Assembly (NCBI GenBank): GCA_937922785.1
Contig: CALAJQ010000004.1
Location: forward strand, 1 to 64,000
DNA from: an uncultured Acidimicrobiales bacterium
Lineage (GTDB): Bacteria; Actinomycetota; Acidimicrobiia; Acidimicrobiales; SZUA-35
Reading direction: 5' to 3'
DNA: 64,000 nucleotides
Part shown: piece by piece, positions 1 to 8,288 of the stretch
How the letters are laid out: each line of letters begins with the position of its first letter
Numbering within the stretch: position 1 is the first letter of the stretch
Notes under the pieces: generated by a model
The model's database searches: none
Told to the model about the DNA's origin: nothing
Seen by the model: the letters and a program-made list of their open reading frames with translations, nothing else
Program-made: the position numbers and the translations under genes

Positions 1-12
1 CCCCCCCCCCCC
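1..12. repeat. poly-C homopolymer run
   Basis: Twelve consecutive C bases open the window, about 19 bases beyond the EIIC stop codon. This could be a real homopolymer tract or an assembly or contig-edge artefact. Nothing else is visible in this stub. Confidence 0.6.
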
Positions 13-31
13 GACTCTACCTAAGCGCTAT

Positions 32-1216
32 TTAGGCGTTCATGCCTGGCATGTCGACACCTGGAATGTTCGGCATCATTGATGCTTCGTCTTCTAGGTT
101 CGCATCGTCAACTTCGGCCACTGGGAACAGCTTCAACAAAGCGGCTCCGGTGACGAACGCAACAACCGCACCTACGGCAATTCCTAAGAACACACCGATA
201 AGGGCGCCGGTGCTGTTACTTGGAAGCACGCCAATGTAGGCAAAGATTGAACCCGGAGATGCGGGTGCAACTAGACCTGCGTCGGTTGCAACAAATGTGA
301 TGTCGGCGCTGATGCCGCCAGCCCACATTGCGCCGATCATAACTGGGTTCATCAATACGTATGGGAAGTAAACCTCGTGGATGCCACCAAGGAAGTGAAC
401 GATCATTGCACCAGGAGCTGACTCCTTAGCAAGACCCTTACCAGCTACCCAGTAGGCACCGAGCAGGCCAAGGCCTGGACCGGGGTTTGACTCGAGCATG
501 AAGTAGATGGAACGTCCCTTTTCAGCAACCTCAGGTACACCCAGTGGCGTGAGCACACCGTGGTTCAGAGCGTTGTTAAGGAACAGTACCTTTGCAACTT
601 CAATCGGGATGTCAGCTAGTGGCAGGAGACCGGCGTCGGTGATTCCTTCAACTATGTTGCCAAACGCGGTTGCGAGGCCGCCCATGACAGGGCCGATGAT
701 CCAGTAGGAAAGGAATGCGAGGATTACGCCCAAGATGCCCTGGGAGAAGTTGTTGAACAGCATTTCGAAGCCCGCAGGAGTGCGATCTTCCAACCAGTTG
801 TCAACAGCCTTCATGACATAACCCGCAAGCGGACCTAGAAGCATTGCGCCCAGGAACTGTGGTGGGTTAATTGCGACTGCTTCCAATCCATCGACACCAA
901 CCTGTTCGATTGTGTCGTTAGATGCGATCGCACCCATGACAGCGATTGCGCCCAATACACCACCGCGGTGGCCGTGGATCAACTTACCGCCAGTGAAGGC
1001 AACTAGGAGTGGCAGTAGGTACGTGATCATCGGACCAACAAATAGGTCAGTCAAAGTGCCCCATGTGTCACCCCCAATGCCTTCCCAACCGAGCTTTCCA
1101 AGCCAACCATCTGGAATGACTAGTGCGGTGATCAAACCCCAGGCAATAAATGCCCCGATGTTTGGAATCACCATGGCGGATAAGAATCCACCAATCTTCT
1201 GAATACGCGCTTGCAT
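32..1216 (-). CDS. PTS mannitol-type EIIC membrane component
   Basis: This is the membrane permease of a phosphotransferase system, which moves a hexitol (mannitol family) across the membrane while EIIB phosphorylates it. The 394-residue protein is very hydrophobic and begins MQARIQKIGGFLSAMVIPNI, which matches the start of mannitol EIIC proteins; the GGIHEVYFPYVLMNP region is also typical of the family. It stops after the EIIC domain in a short acidic, Met/Pro-rich tail, so the EIIB domain that follows EIIC in MtlA of Bacillus or E. coli is not fused here. No EIIA or HPr gene is in the window; they may lie just beyond the left edge, downstream in this operon. A strong Shine-Dalgarno (AAGGGGGA) precedes the ATG. 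Two inverted repeats lie in the promoter region. Mannitol is inferred from family resemblance; another hexitol is possible. Confidence 0.88.
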   Translation of the reverse strand: MQARIQKIGGFLSAMVIPNIGAFIAWGLITALVIPDGWLGKLGWEGIGGDTWGTLTDLFVGPMITYLLPLLVAFTGGKLIHGHRGGVLGAIAVMGAIASNDTIEQVGVDGLEAVAINPPQFLGAMLLGPLAGYVMKAVDNWLEDRTPAGFEMLFNNFSQGILGVILAFLSYWIIGPVMGGLATAFGNIVEGITDAGLLPLADIPIEVAKVLFLNNALNHGVLTPLGVPEVAEKGRSIYFMLESNPGPGLGLLGAYWVAGKGLAKESAPGAMIVHFLGGIHEVYFPYVLMNPVMIGAMWAGGISADITFVATDAGLVAPASPGSIFAYIGVLPSNSTGALIGVFLGIAVGAVVAFVTGAALLKLFPVAEVDDANLEDEASMMPNIPGVDMPGMNA

Positions 1217-1280
1217 TAAGGTATCCCCCTTGATTTGTGTGCTGCCAGCATCTCGCGCTTATGTGACACCCGCCACTGCC

Positions 1281-1310
1281 AAAGTGTCGGATCCGCCCTT
1301 CTGACACTTT
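1281..1310. promoter_or_regulatory. inverted repeat AAAGTGTC-N14-GACACTTT upstream of EIIC
   Basis: Perfect 8-bp arms (1281-1288 and 1303-1310) lie about 65-95 bp before the EIIC start, with a 22-bp centre-to-centre distance, about two helical turns. That geometry suits a dimeric regulator. The adjacent PRD regulator is the obvious candidate ligand, by inference. Confidence 0.5.
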
Positions 1311-1316
1311 CGATCC

Positions 1317-1341
1317 AACTTGAACAAAATGGGTACAAGTT
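1317..1341. promoter_or_regulatory. second inverted repeat AACTTG-N13-CAAGTT
   Basis: Six-bp perfect arms (1317-1322, 1336-1341) lie immediately upstream of the first repeat in the same promoter region. With the 1281-1310 repeat they make a tandem operator-like array. The short arms make this one weaker. Confidence 0.35.
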
Positions 1342-1368
1342 TTCCCAGCATCGTGCACATAAGGTTAT

Positions 1369-2877
1369 TTAGACGTATTTAGACAACGCCTTTATGTCTG
1401 ATGCGGACAGTAGTGGGCTAACTACAACTACCGGAGTCTCGGTGACTTCAAGCGGAATCGTCGAAATGATCAGATCGAACCCAGAAGTGTCGGTGTCCTC
1501 ATAAGCCCCGGCTGAAAGAACCTCAGCCAGCGAGAGCTCGGGAAACTCAGCTTGGAGTCTCGAAACGAGCACCCACGCGGTTGCCATGCCGCTGGGGCAA
1601 ACCACCATGGCTTGCTTTCGAGGCCGCAGGTGGGCCCGCTCCATGGCACCTGACAGGTACATGGTTATAAACCCAAGCTCATCTTCCAGGATCGGCGAGC
1701 CCAGAGCTTCAGCCAGCACTAACCCGACTTCTCGCGATACTTCGTGAACGTCGGGATATCGCTCTTGAACCTCTGCAAGCAACGGGTTATGCACCGGCAG
1801 TCCATAACCAAGACGTACGTCAAGCCGGGTTAAATGCATATCTAGTGACCTGCGGAGTTCGAGGTCGACGGCGAGGCTTGGGTGAAGCCGAGCCGCAGCT
1901 ACGTCCAGGATTGAAGTGAGCAAGCTCTGTTTGTCTGTGCCTTGGTCGGGTAGCACTTCAATTAGAGCGTCAAGGCCCAGCAGGTATTCGGTTAGGCCAG
2001 CAAGCTCGGCATCGGGCAATGGACTGTGACCCCGAGCTACGAGCGAGTCAGTCACCAGCTTGACTGTCCCCCAGGCTGGGTGATCTCTCAGAGATTTGAA
2101 GCGCCCTGGCTCCAGATCTAGCTCGTATCCGGCGTCATGGCGGGCTTGGGTTATTGCGAGATACAAAGTAAATACAACATCGCTGTTTCCGATCTCTAAC
2201 CGACGACTTAGCGACGTGGCCACCAGCGCCTCGGAGCACTCATTCACTGCGAGCGACTGAAAGCGATCTCGCAGTCCGGCAGGTATGCGGATCTTGATCA
2301 GGTTGGCGTCGTCGAAACTAGTCACCATCAACTCGGCCAGGACATCTGCCGGAACTGCTTCGAGGAATAATTGAACCAAGGCCCGGCGAACCTGCTGCTC
2401 AGTTCCATGGATTGCGATACCGCGTCCGGCGCGACGAAGGACAGGCAGACCCATTCGTTCTAGCCAAGGCTCACAACGCCGCAGATCCCTTCGAGCCGAA
2501 GTTTTTGATACCTCGAGGTCAACGTTCAGGCGGTCCAAGGAAACAGTTTCTGGATAACTCCAAAGCAATAAATCAAGCAGCAGTCGCTCCCGTTCCTCAG
2601 GGGCATAAACCCTGGGCTCTTTGGAGCGATCTGTCAGATCTGCCAAAATCGCTGCGCGCTTTTCGGGCGACACTTCAACGCTTAGGCCGCTTCCACGCTG
2701 GCGGTGCAGATCTGCACCGTGGGAACGCAGATAGTTGGCCGCTGAATCGAGCCGGTACCGCACGACTCTCTCGCTTAGTCCCAGGTCATGTGCGAGATCC
2801 GAAGTGCTGCGCGACCGATCCTGGTCCAACAGCCATCTGGTAATCCTGATGACCCGACTATCAAGAGGAGCGGTCAA
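1369..2877 (-). CDS. PRD-containing transcriptional regulator with EIIB-like domain (MtlR/BglG-type)
   Basis: This is a 502-residue PTS-controlled activator. The N-terminus is a helix-turn-helix (roughly residues 10-60, around DLAHDLGLSERVVRYRL). A second winged-helix-like segment and two PRD regions follow (about 190-300 and 300-410). The C-terminus is an EIIB-like domain with a candidate phosphocysteine in VVCPSGMATAW. Full-length MtlR proteins usually also carry an EIIA-like domain; the length here leaves no room for one. In the second PRD the usual late histidine position reads DELGFITMYL, with Tyr instead of His. The start is TTG, chosen because a GAGG site lies 8 bases upstream, inside the end of ptsI. 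The position between ptsI and EIIC suggests it controls the operon according to PTS phosphorylation. Its stop codon lies in a 10-bp-period tandem duplication. Confidence 0.85.
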   Translation of the reverse strand: MTAPLDSRVIRITRWLLDQDRSRSTSDLAHDLGLSERVVRYRLDSAANYLRSHGADLHRQRGSGLSVEVSPEKRAAILADLTDRSKEPRVYAPEERERLLLDLLLWSYPETVSLDRLNVDLEVSKTSARRDLRRCEPWLERMGLPVLRRAGRGIAIHGTEQQVRRALVQLFLEAVPADVLAELMVTSFDDANLIKIRIPAGLRDRFQSLAVNECSEALVATSLSRRLEIGNSDVVFTLYLAITQARHDAGYELDLEPGRFKSLRDHPAWGTVKLVTDSLVARGHSPLPDAELAGLTEYLLGLDALIEVLPDQGTDKQSLLTSILDVAAARLHPSLAVDLELRRSLDMHLTRLDVRLGYGLPVHNPLLAEVQERYPDVHEVSREVGLVLAEALGSPILEDELGFITMYLSGAMERAHLRPRKQAMVVCPSGMATAWVLVSRLQAEFPELSLAEVLSAGAYEDTDTSGFDLIISTIPLEVTETPVVVVSPLLSASDIKALSKYV

Positions 2878-2887
2878 CTAACGAGCC

Positions 2888-4606
2888 TCAGCCGAGCAGA
2901 GCGGATTCGACAATCCGTCGAAACTCAGGAGCAGTTGCGGCGTCGTTAAGAGCCTTATGGACTTGATCGACGAAGTCGCTTGACTGGCGGCTCAAAGTGG
3001 ACTTGATCAGGTTGACCGCAGACGGGGTGACTGACAACTTGTCGATGCCGATCGCGGCAAACACGCATGCGGCCAGTGGGTCTGCTGCAGCTTCTCCACA
3101 GACCGAGACCTTCTTGCCGGCGGTCGCAGCGCCGTCGGCTGTGGCCTTACATAACTTCAGCACTGCCGGATGTAACGGATCTTGGTAGGTGCCAAGCGCT
3201 CCATGGGTACGGTCCGCAGCCATCGTGTATTGAGTGAGGTCATTTGTTCCGATGGAGAAAAAGTCGACCCGCTCGGCCATAGGACCTGCAGTGAGGGCAA
3301 TCGAGGGAACCTCAACCATGATTCCGAGGGCTATTTCGCCCCGGTCCTCCTCAGCCATCTCGGCACTAACTTCGGCCACCTGGGCCGCTACCCAGTCAAA
3401 CTCATCACCGGTGGCGACCATAGGAATCATGAACGCAATGTCGCCAAACTTGGCCGCCCTCAGCACCGCTCGCACCTGTGTGTGAAACAGGTCTGAGAAT
3501 TGCTCATATATGCGGACACCTCGGAGACCCAGGAATGGGTTTTCCTCTTCGGGAAGGCTGATGAACTCTGCTGGCTTGTCGCCACCAATGTCAAACGCCC
3601 GAATAACTACCTGCCCGTCGCAGCGTTCGGCAGCTTCTTTGTACGCGTTGAACTGCTGATCCTCTGTTGGCGGCTCAGGCGTGTCGAGGAACAAGAACTC
3701 GGTCCTGAAGAGGCCGACACCGTCGGACTGGGCTTCGACGGCGCCGTCAATATCATGGCTGCCACCGATGTTTGCCGCCACCAATATCTCTCGGCCAGCA
3801 AATGTGGCAGTGGTACCCAAAGCCTCCGCTGCCAGCTTCTGCGCCTGCACGATTCGCTCGTTCCGTGATGCAAAGTCTTCGCGGGTGGCAGTGTCGGGGT
3901 CGAGAGCTATTTCGCCGGTGGACCCGTCTAACCCAAGTTCGGTATTGCCATCGGCTGCGGCCAACAGGCCAGCCACGCCAACAACTGCTGGGACCCCAAG
4001 CGACCGGGCGATGATTGCAACGTGTCCGGTTGGGCCGCCCTGTTCGGTGGCGAACCCCAACACCATTGCAGGGTCAAGATCGGCGGTCTCGGCTGCGGTC
4101 AGGAACTCAGCAATCAGAACACTGGGCTCGGCGATCTCGGCACCTTCAGCTTCAACTCCAGCCAGATTCTTGCGAACAGCAGTTGCAACCTCACCAACAT
4201 CGGCAGCTCGTGCGGCCAGGTACGGGTCAGACAGCGAGGCAAGCATTTCTTGTAACTCTGCCGATGCTGCATCCAGGGCTTCACCCAAGTTGAGCCCGCC
4301 GTCGTCCAAATGGGCACCAATCGCATCAAGCAACATCGGATCATCAGCCATCAAGGCTTGGGCCGACAAGACTTCAGCCGCCTCCTCACGGCCAGCCTCG
4401 CGAGCTTTGCCGGAAAGGACTCCCATGTTGGCAGCGACGCTCTCCATTGCTTGTTTGACCGCTTCCTTTGGATTGTCGAACTCCGGAAGCTCCAAGTCGA
4501 CCTGATCGATTGTCTTTATTGGCCCTATAGCAATGCCTGGCGAGGCGCCAATTCCGGAAACCGTTTTGTCATTCGAAACCGTGCTGTCATTCGAAACAGA
4601 GTTCAT
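2888..4606 (-). CDS. ptsI: phosphoenolpyruvate-protein phosphotransferase (PTS enzyme I)
   Basis: Enzyme I takes phosphate from PEP and passes it to HPr, the first step of all PTS uptake, in the cytoplasm. At 572 residues it has normal length. The phosphohistidine is His195 in GGPTGHVAIIAR. The PEP-binding barrel follows, with GLFRTEFLFLD, FFSIGTNDLTQYTMAADR and the active-site cysteine in VCGEAAADP. The extreme N-terminus carries a small repeat (VSNDSTVSNDKTVSG) encoded by duplicated 12-bp DNA. The ATG directly follows the stop of the upstream membrane-protein gene, with GAAGGA inside that gene's end, so translation is probably coupled. The only missing general PTS component is HPr, not found in the window. 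Confidence 0.96.
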   Translation of the reverse strand: MNSVSNDSTVSNDKTVSGIGASPGIAIGPIKTIDQVDLELPEFDNPKEAVKQAMESVAANMGVLSGKAREAGREEAAEVLSAQALMADDPMLLDAIGAHLDDGGLNLGEALDAASAELQEMLASLSDPYLAARAADVGEVATAVRKNLAGVEAEGAEIAEPSVLIAEFLTAAETADLDPAMVLGFATEQGGPTGHVAIIARSLGVPAVVGVAGLLAAADGNTELGLDGSTGEIALDPDTATREDFASRNERIVQAQKLAAEALGTTATFAGREILVAANIGGSHDIDGAVEAQSDGVGLFRTEFLFLDTPEPPTEDQQFNAYKEAAERCDGQVVIRAFDIGGDKPAEFISLPEEENPFLGLRGVRIYEQFSDLFHTQVRAVLRAAKFGDIAFMIPMVATGDEFDWVAAQVAEVSAEMAEEDRGEIALGIMVEVPSIALTAGPMAERVDFFSIGTNDLTQYTMAADRTHGALGTYQDPLHPAVLKLCKATADGAATAGKKVSVCGEAAADPLAACVFAAIGIDKLSVTPSAVNLIKSTLSRQSSDFVDQVHKALNDAATAPEFRRIVESALLG

Positions 4607-5386
4607 TTACAGATCCTTCTCTAGAACCAAATAGATCTTCGCTCCCGAAATCATGATGATTGATCCGGTCAAGGCTGTACCAACTACCGCACCAGCGACC
4701 TTCGCCGTCTGGGACCACTCTTCCATTCCAAGCGTGGAAGCCCCAAGGACAAAAAAGACCGACAACATGGCAGCAATCATTAGCAACCCGAGTCTTCTGC
4801 CGTGACCAAGCTGCACGCTGTTGCCGAGAGCAGCTAGTCCGCGATCGGCGCCGCCGTCGGCAATCACGTAGCCGTGAAAGGCGTAAAAGACCACCGCAAC
4901 AAGAGCTGGAATGCCTAACAGATAGCGGTAGCCAAGGGTGATTGCTGCCCAAAGCCAAAACGAGCAGACGGCCTGGGCCCAGAACAACCGTGGGTTCGAA
5001 AACGGTGCCGCCCAAGAGATCTTTTTGCCTTCGGCCCGGGCTAATGAGTAGAAGTACCAGGGCAACGCAATCGTGCCCATGACTGTGGCCGCCAAAATGA
5101 TCGCCAGCGTTCTGAGGTAACCCTCATTACCGTCTAGAAGCGACTCTGCCCAAAAATAGAGCCCAGCACCGGCTCCCATTGTTATCAGACCCGCCGCCAT
5201 TGACTGCAGCGGAGACTTAAAGAAGGCCTCTACCGAACCAAAGAACATCTCTCCCAGGTTGATACCAAAGGACCCTTTGCTCGACTTCAGCTTCGCCTTC
5301 CCCTTTACAGCTCTGCCTTTTGGAGCGGTCCCCTTTGGGGCCTGAGGTGTTGCTTTGGCTTTCGACTTTGGTTTTTGCTTTGCCAC
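4607..5386 (-). CDS. multi-pass membrane protein, YIP1-like, lysine-rich N-terminus
   Basis: The predicted protein has 259 residues. A basic, Lys/Pro/Ala-rich cytoplasmic N-terminus of about 45 residues is followed by about five hydrophobic segments separated by short loops. The arrangement resembles Yip1-like membrane proteins but no diagnostic motif settles it. The start is set at the GTG at 5386, preceded by GGGGGAC. A longer reading from 5440 would overlap the kinase gene and encode non-membrane sequence from that overlap. The gene lies inside the PTS operon between the kinase and ptsI and abuts ptsI, so it is co-transcribed. A role in PTS assembly or membrane organisation is possible but not shown. 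Confidence 0.75.
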   Translation of the reverse strand: MAKQKPKSKAKATPQAPKGTAPKGRAVKGKAKLKSSKGSFGINLGEMFFGSVEAFFKSPLQSMAAGLITMGAGAGLYFWAESLLDGNEGYLRTLAIILAATVMGTIALPWYFYSLARAEGKKISWAAPFSNPRLFWAQAVCSFWLWAAITLGYRYLLGIPALVAVVFYAFHGYVIADGGADRGLAALGNSVQLGHGRRLGLLMIAAMLSVFFVLGASTLGMEEWSQTAKVAGAVVGTALTGSIIMISGAKIYLVLEKDL

Positions 5387-5406
5387 TACTTGTCCCCCAA
5401 GTTCGT

Positions 5407-6366
5407 TTAAGCGCCAAGTTCTTTCAGAACAGTGTCCCACACAGGTTCAGCAACCTTTACTGCCCCTACCCCGGCTTGGTCGGGCGGAACGAAGCTGGTG
5501 GTTACAGACTGGACAGCCGCGTGTCCCCACGCAACGGCTGTCGCCAGGGCTTCGGGCCCGTCGCCACCTGCTGCTAGAAAGCCAGCCAGAGTCGCATCAC
5601 CGGCACCCACCGTGTTGAGAACTTCAACCTCTGGACCTGCCGCGTGGAGCTCGAGATCTTCAGTTACCAACAGGGCCCCCGAGGCTCCGAGACTAGCCAA
5701 CACTTGACCGACGCCAGATTGCACGATGGCACGACATGCCTTTACGACGTCACCAATCGTTCGAAGGGTCATGCCCGTAAGTTCGGTCAGCTCAGACTGA
5801 TTCGGCTTCACCAGGTCACAACCGCGGGCCACAGCCAGCTCAAGCGGTTTCCCGCTTGTATCGATTGCAACGCGCACTGACGGACCAACCGCTTCGCGAA
5901 TACTGCCAAAGAACTCAGCGCCAATCCCCTTTGGCAAGCTGCCACACGCTGCCAGCCAGGAACTACTCGCAGTGGTCGAGGCTGAGACCGCGGCTGCTCT
6001 TAGTGCGTCGGCTTCGGCACCACTAAGTGTGGGCCCAGGAGCGTTAACCTTTGTTGTTTCACCGTCCGCCCCAGCGAGAGTCACGTTGGTTCGGACTAGC
6101 CCCACGATTGGTATTGGCTGGGCCTCCAGAATCTGATCGTCAGAAGAAGCGTGAAGCAGACTCTTTAGTTGAAGCCCGTCAGCCGCGTTCGCTGGAAATA
6201 GGCAACGGCTGCCAACTCCGGCCAGCGACAACGCCCTCGAAACGTTCAGACCCTTGCCACCGGCCTCGGTGACAGCAGAGTCGGCACGATGCAACTCACC
6301 GGGCTCTAGTTGCCCGATTGCCATGGTCAAGTCGAAGCTTGGATTTGGTGTGAGGGTTACGATCAC
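5407..6366 (-). CDS. PfkB-family sugar-phosphate kinase (1-phosphofructokinase/tagatose-6-phosphate kinase type)
   Basis: This 319-residue ribokinase-fold kinase belongs to the hexose-phosphate group (FruK/LacC/PfkB). It begins MIVTLTPNPSFDLTM and has AGGKGLNVSRAL (sugar-phosphate binding) and the C-terminal catalytic NTVGAGDATLAGF with its anion-hole GAGD. Family members phosphorylate fructose-1-phosphate, fructose-6-phosphate or tagatose-6-phosphate to a bisphosphate. In this operon it plausibly takes the ketose phosphate made from the imported, phosphorylated hexitol to fructose-1,6-bisphosphate for glycolysis. The start is GTG, 18 bases after the dehydrogenase stop. Exact substrate cannot be read from sequence alone. 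Confidence 0.87.
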   Translation of the reverse strand: MIVTLTPNPSFDLTMAIGQLEPGELHRADSAVTEAGGKGLNVSRALSLAGVGSRCLFPANAADGLQLKSLLHASSDDQILEAQPIPIVGLVRTNVTLAGADGETTKVNAPGPTLSGAEADALRAAAVSASTTASSSWLAACGSLPKGIGAEFFGSIREAVGPSVRVAIDTSGKPLELAVARGCDLVKPNQSELTELTGMTLRTIGDVVKACRAIVQSGVGQVLASLGASGALLVTEDLELHAAGPEVEVLNTVGAGDATLAGFLAAGGDGPEALATAVAWGHAAVQSVTTSFVPPDQAGVGAVKVAEPVWDTVLKELGA

Positions 6367-6384
6367 TGATTTAGGGGCCCCGAT

Positions 6385-8142
6385 TTAGCTTGCGTGATAT
6401 TTCTCGAACAACAAACGCTCGGCTGCATCAGTCCAGGTGTCGTTTTCCCCAAGAGCAGCTGCTACTTCTGGATCGTGCTCTTTCAGCTCTTCGAGCCCCC
6501 GAAGTGGGAGTCCTGACAATTGTGGGAAGATAACAACCTTGCCTGCGTAGTCGCCTTCGAGCAGCGCTCTAACTCCGGCCTGGCCAGCCTCTATACCGCC
6601 GACTGCGGCAAGTGCCCGCCCCGGTGAAAGAGAGCCGTCAAGCGACTTGCGCAGCACTTCGGCCTGGTCATCGATGGATGAGCCGGAGGTGCCAGTGAAC
6701 TGTGCGTTGTGCAAGTAGGTGTTACTCATGTTGAGCGGAGCCATAGTGCCGTTGGCAACGCCGGCAAACAGTACCAACATGCCATCGGGGCCCATTAGCT
6801 CTGCAGCCGATGCCATTACTGGCCCGACTGGAACCGTGACTACAACATCGTCTGCGCCGTGATCGCTGTGTTCGGCGATGAGTTCGGCCGTAGCCGTTTT
6901 TGAGTCGCCAGGGTTCTGGAAGATGAGCGTACGACCCTTCTCGACAGCTAGCGGCTCCAGCATGGTTCGGGCAGCTTCGATTCGATCATCATCGAGGTCG
7001 ACGCCAATTAGAACTGCTGGCCCGTCAGCCTTTTCGAGCGCTCTCTGGATATGCATCTGGCCCATCGGGCCTGCGGCTCCGATGAATACGGTGAGACCGT
7101 CGGGTTTCAGATCGGCCCGGTTTCGGTCTTCGCCGTAGCTCTTGGACACGTCGAGGTCGTTGTTGCCAACAAAAGCGGTGTAGTGGTAGTGGATGCGACC
7201 AACGTCAACCAGCGGATAACCATCAAGTGGCTGGTTTCCGACCATTGCCAAAGTGCCCCGGAATGCAATTACCTTGCCAGCTTCGGTGACAAGATCGGCA
7301 CTGGTTGGGTCCAGGAGGACAATGTCATCAAAGCCAGCTTCGCCGGTGTGAGAAGCGCTCAGTGCGGCCACTTCAGATGGGTCACCGAGCGGGTGATCTA
7401 CAACGGTTGAGTTGGGGTTCCGCTTGGACTCGACCAGGCTACGAACATGGTCAGATACGCCAGACAAGACAATTGTGGCGGGTGCATCAAGGCCCGCTGA
7501 GAACTCATACTCAGTGGCGTCATCGGGCTTGCCAACGATCCACATCGTGCCGCCAGCCAGTGGCGAAAGGCGCCGACGCTGGGTGTAGGAAGCCTCAACA
7601 CAAGCCCAGGGCTCTGACAAAGCGGCGGCTGCGTAACCCATCTCGTCACTGACCGGAATTACATATGCGCCGTCGTCGCCGTCGAGAACCTCAGGACCAA
7701 TCAGGTGGTACTGAATTAGACCTCCAGGAACGGTGTAGCCATAAGCGGTGCTTCGTCCGTCGATGTGGATGTCAGGCTGAATAGCCAGTCGCTGACCCTG
7801 GCTGTAGGTGTCAGTTAGATTCTCACCAACATCAATCACCGTGACGCTAACTTCGTGACCAAGGCGAGTTGGCTCAACAGATAGGTCTCGGCCATAAAGC
7901 TTGGGATGGTCTCCGCCTTGGCGAATTAGCTTGACGTCTGAGAAACAAAGGCCAACGGCGTCAATTCGGATAAGTAGCTGGTCAGCGCCAGTTTCAGGGA
8001 TGTCCATTGACTCAGGTGCACCGTCCTTACCGATGCTGTCGATGCCGGTTCCGTATGTGTTCCACCCCCAGTTGGGTGACGGCAGCGGAGTCTTTCCGAG
8101 TCCGAAATCGTTGAAGTTCCAGCTGGACGATGTTTCTGACAC
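6385..8142 (-). CDS. zinc-type medium-chain dehydrogenase, probably polyol-phosphate oxidising, unusually long
   Basis: The N-terminal catalytic domain of the MDR superfamily is clear: AVGLCFSDVKLIRQGG supplies the zinc Cys and Asp, followed by LGHEVSVTVIDVG. A nucleotide-binding Rossmann motif, TVFIGAAGPMGQMHIQRAL, appears only around residue 360. Standard MDR enzymes have 340-420 residues; this one has 585, with about 150-200 extra residues between catalytic and Rossmann parts. The protein resembles L-sorbose-1-phosphate reductase/YggP-type proteins that accompany hexitol PTS genes. The likely role is oxidation of the PTS product to a ketose phosphate for the PfkB kinase. It is the first gene of the leftward PTS operon. 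The GTG start follows AAGGGGA. A long inverted repeat lies 52-89 bp upstream. Confidence 0.72.
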   Translation of the reverse strand: MSETSSSWNFNDFGLGKTPLPSPNWGWNTYGTGIDSIGKDGAPESMDIPETGADQLLIRIDAVGLCFSDVKLIRQGGDHPKLYGRDLSVEPTRLGHEVSVTVIDVGENLTDTYSQGQRLAIQPDIHIDGRSTAYGYTVPGGLIQYHLIGPEVLDGDDGAYVIPVSDEMGYAAAALSEPWACVEASYTQRRRLSPLAGGTMWIVGKPDDATEYEFSAGLDAPATIVLSGVSDHVRSLVESKRNPNSTVVDHPLGDPSEVAALSASHTGEAGFDDIVLLDPTSADLVTEAGKVIAFRGTLAMVGNQPLDGYPLVDVGRIHYHYTAFVGNNDLDVSKSYGEDRNRADLKPDGLTVFIGAAGPMGQMHIQRALEKADGPAVLIGVDLDDDRIEAARTMLEPLAVEKGRTLIFQNPGDSKTATAELIAEHSDHGADDVVVTVPVGPVMASAAELMGPDGMLVLFAGVANGTMAPLNMSNTYLHNAQFTGTSGSSIDDQAEVLRKSLDGSLSPGRALAAVGGIEAGQAGVRALLEGDYAGKVVIFPQLSGLPLRGLEELKEHDPEVAAALGENDTWTDAAERLLFEKYHAS

Positions 8143-8193
8143 CAGATTCCCCTTATGTAGATCTGATCTCGATCATCTCTCTTAAGTGGCCTC

Positions 8194-8231
8194 TGTCACA
8201 AGTCCCAGAATGCAAGATGGGAGTTGTGACA
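8194..8231. promoter_or_regulatory. 13-bp-arm inverted repeat upstream of the MDR dehydrogenase/PTS operon
   Basis: TGTCACAAgTCCC (8194-8206) and GGGAgTTGTGACA (8219-8231) are inverted with only the central position of each arm unmatched and a 12-bp spacer. It lies 52-89 bp before the GTG of the dehydrogenase, where an operator would be expected. It could also fold as an RNA hairpin if transcribed. Confidence 0.5.
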
Positions 8232-8288
8232 ACCACGGTCAGCCGTGCCAAAAACGTCACAGCGTTTACCAGGCAGACACAAACTGCC

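Noticed and set aside
3681-4505. 274-codon open frame opposite ptsI
   Set aside because: Ser/Ala-rich antisense shadow of a well-supported gene.
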